A stretch of 64,000 nt of DNA from Conoideocrella luteorostrata (lineage: Eukaryota; Ascomycota; Sordariomycetes; Hypocreales; Clavicipitaceae). This document shows positions 57,459 to 64,000 of the stretch, piece by piece; the stretch's first letter is position 1; the number at the start of each line of letters is the position of its first letter. The stretch spans positions 1 to 64,000 of the forward strand of contig JASWJB010000016.1 in NCBI GenBank assembly GCA_032433595.1, given 5' to 3'. The translations under genes were made by a program, and so were the position numbers. Below the pieces are notes generated by a model. That model ran no database searches. It was not told the origin of the DNA and saw only the letters and a list, made by a program, of their open reading frames with translations.

Positions 57459-58822
57459 ATGGATACGAGGCTCATCAGCCCGACAATTGTGCACGCTCGG
57501 TCTGTGCAAGAGTACTCTTCGGCGCAATGGGAAGAAAAGCGTATATATGTTTATAACCTCCGGGTCATGCAGGATATGCCTGCAGAAGAGGTTGTTGAGG
57601 TTCTTGCCAGGGACGGCTTCCATGTCAAGTACTTCTCCTCATCCCTTACTCCTTACGATAACGCCGACAAGTTACTGACCAATAAAAACCAGTGAGGCAA
57701 TGTTGGCTTATAGAACCGGAAAAATGGAATTATTATAAGTACAAGAAAAAGAACCGGGTTGGCTTCGACAAATGCATACTTGAAAACAGCGAGGACAAGG
57801 TATGCTACCGCGTATTCATTTCCGTGAGAAACTATATCGATGGAGCGTACTCGCCAAAAGCCCAGAAAATAGACCATGCATTCCAACGAACCGTTCATGG
57901 CTCTTTGGAGTGGATTTACAATAAGCCGCAGAAGGCACACGAACTGTTAGCGAGCATCACTATGGCACAAAATTTCCAACACATCAGTGCCCGCCGTTGT
58001 ATTGAAAACAAAACGGACGCGGACTGGTGGGCAAGCTTCGGAGTCCGCGTGCTACGACGGGGTTTTGAAAAGCTTGACGATTGTCTCGGGGTCAATGATT
58101 CGCCTTTCGAGGTTCTCCTCGTCATTCTTGGCCTGCTGGTTCGCCTTGGCACACAGCCACTGGAAGCCATACGACATTGCAAGGATCGGTTAGCGGAATG
58201 CCACCCCTTCAAGGCGATATTTTGTAACATCCACTCTGTTGAGGCTGATGTGGAATTCTGCAATCACATTGCTGCGACGGCGACACGGTCCGTGAAATGC
58301 TAGCAAAACACCTGCTTTTGCTTGACACCCCAATCAACAGGATTGGAAGTCGAGATTATTTTAGGAACAAGGATAAACGTTTTGAGCAGCAGTGGGAAAG
58401 ATTGGTCAAAAACCGGGATGGTGTGGGCGAAGGTGAGGCTCTTGCGGACTGGACTATGGGCTGGCTTGCATCCACCTATATATGGCCGGACGAGAAGAGA
58501 GCCGAAAGGAGTATGGTAGAGCTGAGGCGAATTTTCAACTCAGTTGATCAAAGCATGCACGACGCTTACGGATCTTTGGACGTCAGGGCTTTCCTTGGAT
58601 CGTATTGATCCAGGAGCGTTTTTTGCTCTTGTATCCGAGTAATTTAGCAGTTTCTCCATTACGGTACGGGTGTCCGACTCTCAAGGGCATCCGTTGCGGA
58701 TGGCGCTGGTGACAACCATCAGGACTGGCCTTGAGAGAATGCACTGTTCTAATGCGATAGTCGATAAAATTGTCTATGTGCTGTCTGCGAAGCCGGATTC
58801 CGGTTTCACTGGCTTATATTGA
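57459..58822 (+). pseudogene. Broken Clr5-like gene
   Basis: Exon 1 (57459-57628) and the next exon (from 57697, 68-nt intron, GTACTT donor, GTGAG acceptor) encode a Clr5-like N-terminal domain: SAQWEEKRIYVYNLRVMQD, PAEEVVEVLARDGFHVK, then QCWLIEPEKWNYYKYKKKNR. Coding-like sequence continues to 58822 but changes frame twice. At about 58265-58290 it moves to the frame of CDGDTVREMLAKHLLLLD and RDYFRNKDKRFEQQWERLVK; at about 58590-58600 it returns to LSLDRIDPGAFFALVSE. There is a TAA at 58640 and then SDSQGHPLRMALVTTIRTGL to a TGA at 58820. Clr5-type proteins are abundant in filamentous fungi, with roles mostly unknown. Two indels plus a stop indicate decay. Confidence 0.65.
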
Positions 58823-60993
58823 TCGTGTCCTGTTCGTTGTGGATTTGGCGCTGAGAGGTGTTTTGTTGAACCCGATACCGAACCTCTGGACCTATCTTCC
58901 CCCTGCGAGGTCGTCTAGTATACAAGAATTTGGTAAAGTGAAGACCGACCCTATGTGTTTGGACTATGTGTGGGCTACGAGTGCGGTCATGGACATTACG
59001 TACAAACAGCACATCTGCAATGTCAACAATGATACCAACGACTACACATTAGGTAGCCTTGGCAATCATAACCCAACGCTACCATGCAAGCGCCTACTAG
59101 TAGCAGAACAGTGGTTTGTGGAGGTTCGATACAAAAGTCGTGTTCTTGCCACTTCACAGCCCCTGCCCTAAACCCACCGCTCCCAACCCGTGTAACGGCT
59201 AAGTACGACCCATATCAGTTGCTTCAAATGGCAACTTTCCGCTTCTTCGCAAACAGACAACCTGAAGCGACGAAAAGCGCTTTTGTGTACCCGGATATGG
59301 TACATTAGTGGTATGTGCTACAATACCCTAAGATGAGGGTCCTGGATAATACCTTTAGTTCCCTGTTAAATGTTTTCATGAATAATGTAAAGGCCGCTAT
59401 TCAATTCAGAGCGGAATGACTTGGGCAAACGGAGATTGCTCGACCTGATGACCAAGACCAGACTCTTGAATCGAATTAGTCTCGACTTGACACGGTTGAC
59501 CTAGTCTTGATACCGGGTGCTTTAGGGAAGAGTCTCATATAATAAGTGTTTTCAATCGTGCAATATAGGTGTTTACTGTTGAGGTCGCTGAATCAGGATT
59601 ATGTGGCAGGCTCACAATTCAGGCACACATGATCAAATTGCCTCAAAAGCCCACCTCACGACCTCGAGCCTATTCCTGTTTTAATTGGAAATATCATTAC
59701 ATTCCCGCATTGAGCACGTACGGGAGATACTAGTATAATTTAACTCGCTTCGCCCACCGTTATTGAGGGCAACAAAAGGCGACTGGGAAACCTTGTTAGT
59801 GGGGCTGCGCCGGCGAATCAGGGAAGACCCCTGTGCGGCTTCTGGAAGTTAGTGGGGCGGAAAATGAGTGCGTCTCCTAGGAAACCAATGGATCTCAATG
59901 AAGTGGATAACTAACTACCTACTAGAAATGCACGCCATTTCTTTGAGGTAACAGCCATTGCTGTTTTAGCTGTGGTGCATGAACGACTGAAATGATCTTG
60001 CCGGTGCCTCGAAATGGCATTTATTTTTATGTTTTGGTAGAAATTGAACATGGGGTATTTAGGCTTGGATAGTGAATGGTCATGTTGTGTTTACATGTGG
60101 AACTCATTCGGGCTGGTCATCTTTGGGTAAAATGACAACGCAATGCACGACAATGGCATCCCCGTTTGCCCCTCTCCCTTGTCCGAGTCCCCGTTTTGCC
60201 CACAACTAACTAGTTAGTCCTCCCTCACCTACGGCTCTACGGAGTGGCAGAAAGAGCGAGCATACTAGTTACATGGCATCCGTCCGTGGGTTTGTGTTTG
60301 CCCACCACGTTGCGATGCCGAACCGTGACAGCCAAATGCGGCCGACGCTAAACAAATGCCCAACCATCAGACAGAGACTCTGCCCTTGCACTCGCTCGGC
60401 TTGGGATTGGGCCAACCGGCACCAAACCAGACGTGAACTGGGCCATCGTCCATGCCCACCGCGCCCACCTTCCCCATTTTCCCAGTTGACTCCGCCTGTT
60501 TGTCGTTGTCTTTTGCCTTGTCGGGTCTGGCTGACTTCGATGGGACGGTCGACGACGTCCCGATCTTGATCTTGTGCAAAACACCTCTCTTGTCCCTCTC
60601 TTGTCACCCTCACTGCACCCATTGACGAGGCTCGAGACGCTCGCTCGCCGGAACAGGAATTCCGACTCTTGACGTGTCGGCCATTTTAGCAGTCGTTGCA
60701 CAACTGTTAGCCTTGTGCATATTTGCTCCTCCAGGGACCACGAGGCTCTCGGACGCCGACTTGGGGAAAATACGCATGACTGGCCGCTCGCGCCATGATT
60801 TAACTGTCGGGTCGCTTTTATTGTGTCGACTTTCCATTCTTTCTTTCTGCTCACGCTTCCCCGTCGTTTCTCGCCATTCCTTGAGCGTTTTTTTTTTTTT
60901 TCCCAGTCCCGGAAACTGCATTGCAGCCCAGTCACCATATAAACTGTCCTTCAAAAACCACAGAGACAAATAAGCCGCCAACCCAACCCTCCA
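58823..60993. promoter_or_regulatory. Gene-free stretch and sirtuin promoter
   Basis: Includes possible further debris of the Clr5-like gene (open frame to 59171 without convincing motifs). The right end is CT-rich with a T15 run just before 60902, fitting the sirtuin promoter and leader. Confidence 0.4.
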
Positions 60994-62796
60994 ATGGAGG
61001 GTACATCGAGCCCGCTGTCATCTATGACGGCGACACCAACGACCTCATCACCCTCTTCGCCGCTGTCAAATCTCTCGCAGACGCCTTCTTTGCCCGACTC
61101 GCCCGTCGTCTCACCGGACGCGACTGACCGCTATCCCTCGCCGTCGTCCACGACTGCATCAGGGACTCAGTCGCCCATCAAACTCGGGGAGCCTGCAGAT
61201 GACAGTCCACGACCTGCCAAGAAAAGACGGATTACGCCCCCACGTGAGCGCACAACTACGTACCTCGACCTGATGAAGCCGCACGATGATTTCACCCCGG
61301 AAGACAACTTTCACATGGAGAGGTTGCTCGCTGCGCTGCGCAAAAAGAAAAAGGTGGTGGTTGTAGCCGGGGCCGGTATTTCGGTTTCAGCAGGGATTCC
61401 TGATTTCCGCTCTGCCAACGGTCTCTTTGCAACGCAACGCAGTCAGCACAAAGTCAAGGCGTCAGGGAAGCATCTCTTTGATGCATCTGTATACAAACAC
61501 GAATCATCAACTTCATCATTTCATAACATGGTTAGAGAGATGAGCGAAATGAGCAAGAACGCTCAACCTACTCCCTTCCACCACCTGCTGGCTTCGTTGG
61601 CTCAGGAAGGACGCTTGCTTCGACTCTATTCGCAGAACATTGATTGCATTGATACTTCTATGAAACCGCTGCAAACACAGACTCCTCTGGAACCGAAAGC
61701 TCCATGGCCGACTACTATTCAATTGCACGGGAGTCTCGACAAAATGGTGTGCACCAAGTGTGCTGATATCCAGCCATTCAAGGCGGAGCTTTTTGATGGA
61801 CCCGAGGCACCTCTATGCGAGTCTTGCAAAAACCTCGACGAGGTGCGCACAGCTCACGCCGGCAAGCGAAGTCACGGTATTGGACGCCTGCGACCTCGTT
61901 TCGTACTGTATAACGAATTCAACCCTGACGAAGATGCCATTGGGAGCATCATGCGTGCCGACTTACGGGCCCGGCCAGATGCAGTCTTGGTGGTGGGCAC
62001 GACGCTGAAGGTGCCCGGTACGCGACGACTCGTCAAGCAATTGTGCCAGATTACTCGAAGCCGCAAGGATGGGCTCACAGCTTGGATCAACATCGACTCA
62101 GAACCCAAAGTCCCCGATTTCAAGGACAGTTGGGATCTCATCGTCAAATCCAAATGCGACAACATTGCCAGACTAGCAGCTTTGCCGCCATGGGATTGTG
62201 AAATTGGGGATGATTATCTCATATCCAAGGAGCAGGAGCGAGAGAGATTATCGACGCCTCCATCCAAACTCGAAGTGCGCTTGGACGGGGGACCAAAGCA
62301 GAAAGAAGATATCCAGTCGATCCCTACTCCACGTGCGAGCCCGCCACCACCTGCGAGAAAACCGCTTCCCGGGTCAAAGCAGACCACCATCTCTTTCGGA
62401 GACCAGAAACCCAAACCTACCAAGTCTGGAAAGATTGCCAAACGTCCCAGCAAGAAACCTGGACAACCCACCAAAGCGCAACCTCCTGCCAATCCGCTCA
62501 TCCAAACCTTCAAGGCGTCCAAAAATGTACCAATTCCCAATGCTGGGAAGAAGCTTGGAACTCGCTCACCACTCCCGGATCGCCAGCCATTCAAAGAAGA
62601 ACCAAACGTGGTTACATCTTTGCCGTCACCTTGCCCAGACCATAAAGCTACGGACGTAATTAATGTTGTATACGTCGGGCCCAAATCACCTAAGCCTCCA
62701 ACGACTCCTACCATGACAGAGCACGGGCAACGCGAAACCATCTCACCAAAGTCCATCCCAAAAAATATGCATAACTTAATTGATGTAGCTCAATAA
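60994..62796 (+). CDS. Sirtuin, Hst3/Hst4-type NAD-dependent deacetylase
   Basis: Single exon, 600 aa. After a Ser/Thr/Pro-rich N-terminus with a nuclear signal-like PAKKRRITPP (residues 74-83), the sirtuin core spans about 105-400. It has GAGISVSAGIPDFRS (126-140), QNID (214-217), catalytic His245 in LHG, a Zn site of Cys253, Cys256, Cys275 and Cys278, and VVGTTLKVPG. The QNIDCID and VPGTRRLVKQ forms fit class I Hst3/Hst4 sirtuins. Yeast Hst3/Hst4 remove acetyl from histone H3 Lys56, and an Aspergillus homologue (HstD) affects development and secondary metabolism. The long Lys/Pro-rich C-terminal half is disordered. Confidence 0.9.
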   Translation: MEGTSSPLSSMTATPTTSSPSSPLSNLSQTPSLPDSPVVSPDATDRYPSPSSTTASGTQSPIKLGEPADDSPRPAKKRRITPPRERTTTYLDLMKPHDDFTPEDNFHMERLLAALRKKKKVVVVAGAGISVSAGIPDFRSANGLFATQRSQHKVKASGKHLFDASVYKHESSTSSFHNMVREMSEMSKNAQPTPFHHLLASLAQEGRLLRLYSQNIDCIDTSMKPLQTQTPLEPKAPWPTTIQLHGSLDKMVCTKCADIQPFKAELFDGPEAPLCESCKNLDEVRTAHAGKRSHGIGRLRPRFVLYNEFNPDEDAIGSIMRADLRARPDAVLVVGTTLKVPGTRRLVKQLCQITRSRKDGLTAWINIDSEPKVPDFKDSWDLIVKSKCDNIARLAALPPWDCEIGDDYLISKEQERERLSTPPSKLEVRLDGGPKQKEDIQSIPTPRASPPPPARKPLPGSKQTTISFGDQKPKPTKSGKIAKRPSKKPGQPTKAQPPANPLIQTFKASKNVPIPNAGKKLGTRSPLPDRQPFKEEPNVVTSLPSPCPDHKATDVINVVYVGPKSPKPPTTPTMTEHGQRETISPKSIPKNMHNLIDVAQ

Positions 62797-64000
62797 ATAC
62801 CTACATAGGCGAACGGTGGTACTACTTAAAATCATTCTTATGAAACTCGGCGTTGGCGGAAGCATTTTGCTCCGTACAGGTATCAATATCACATGAGGAG
62901 GGATATGTCCCTCGTGGGCGTTCAGGTGTCTTTCGGGATGGAACTCGTTACATATATGATGAGCAGTCATGCCGCTTCTGTGTATATTTATTTTCACGGC
63001 TGACTAGGGGCGGATTTTGCTGTACACACGTAGCGCGCCTCATGCGGCCAATCAGATGAAATCTTTATCAGTCTCTTTTGACGCTCAATGTTCGGTATAT
63101 GATGACTGTACGTGGCAAACAGTGAAATACATGTCAAGTGCCGAGATGAACAACAGGCCATTCAACATACATTTGCCTGCGATTTAAATAATGTGAAATA
63201 TTGGCGGCGGGCCTGTTTAAGAAAGGCGTAACTTTCCGATTTCGTAACATTCATGTGCCAGTCTATATTTACACTTGTACAGCGATAGAATAAATCTACA
63301 AGATTTTAGAAGAACTATAGCCTGGAGAGTGTATTCTTGAAGATAATCTGACGGACATGACAATTATTCGGCCCACGAAGCTACACTGCTATGGGACAAC
63401 CCATCCTAAAGATATCCAACTGGGAGTACTACATGACTGCTGACCACTCTCATGCGCCAACGAACCCTCCATTGAGTAACATCACATAATGTAATCGAAC
63501 TGTTTGTTCAATGTCCTCGGCAGGGCATGGCGGGCATCTAATTCGTTATAGTTGCGTATTGAGACCAGTCCACGAGTGACGGAAAAAAGAACATAAATTA
63601 ATTGCATTATTTGGTGCAGATGCTGCTTCCTCTGAGTGGGGCTTTTCCAATGGGATATGACTAAGTAACGAGCCTGGATATTCTTTACCGAATATTCACG
63701 CTCTGGGAAAATATTGAGGGTTAGGCAGCAAGGCAGTTCACTCCGAGCTGGCTTTCCACAGGATGGAACCTCTACATCCCAGCAAGTTCGACTCCAAGCT
63801 TCAGAATGAATGCTTGATTGGGGGTTCAACGTTCAACCATCCTGCAGGTGTAGGGTGGGGCTTTTCCTGCTTACGGCGCTTCCAGCCGCATTGTCTCTAC
63901 AATACGGAGTACCGAGTACTGAAAGTCATGGCCAATAGTATGGTCCAAAATGGTGGGTGTCTATTCCATGTTCTCACTATGGGGCTCCGCCCCGCCATTG
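62797..64000. other. Gene-free right end
   Basis: No recognisable gene. A minus-strand open frame at 63829-63482 has no motif. TACGGAGTAC at 63903-63912. Confidence 0.4.

Overview
This is nuclear DNA of a filamentous ascomycete. Genes carry short spliceosomal introns (about 56-340 nt, GTRNGT donors, CTRAC-type branch points) on both strands. Gene families are typically fungal (HET-domain protein, Clr5-like protein, fungal LysM, DOMON-cytochrome b561). The NAR1 and Sch9 proteins look most like those of Sordariomycetes, perhaps Hypocreales; that placement is from memory of family sequences, not from a search.

The left and centre (about 0.7-46.4 kb) are a housekeeping block: cytosolic Fe-S assembly factor nar1; a SUZ-domain RNA-binding protein; a small spliced protein; two identical tRNA-Arg(ACG) genes in inverted orientation; the AGC kinase sch9 with a very long 5' region or intron; ATP synthase subunit H (atp14); a secreted DOMON/cytochrome b561 protein; a second S6K-like AGC kinase (psk1-like); the U4/U6 snRNP protein prp4; a P-TEFb-type cyclin (pch1-like); a U2 snRNA gene; lsm8; a nucleoside hydrolase; three conserved proteins of unknown function; and a mitochondrial rhomboid protease. 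Two themes stand out. Two TOR-effector kinases lie 8 kb apart, and three spliceosome components (Prp4, U2 snRNA, LSm8) fall within 5.7 kb.

From about 46.4 to 60.9 kb the character changes to an accessory, decaying region: a truncated aminoglycoside-phosphotransferase-fold (APH) gene, an orphan C-terminal protein remnant, a HET-domain gene whose conserved tail is out of frame, a lone LysM exon, an F-box gene, and a Clr5-like gene broken by two frame changes and a stop. The window closes with an intact Hst3/Hst4-type sirtuin (60994-62796) and about 1.2 kb without recognisable genes.

A short motif, GTACGGAGTAC or its complement, recurs more than a dozen times between genes and never inside an annotated coding exon. 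No wholly new system could be demonstrated. The best leads are the unannotated U2 snRNA, the alternative 5' structure of sch9, the out-of-frame HET tail and the solo LysM exon.
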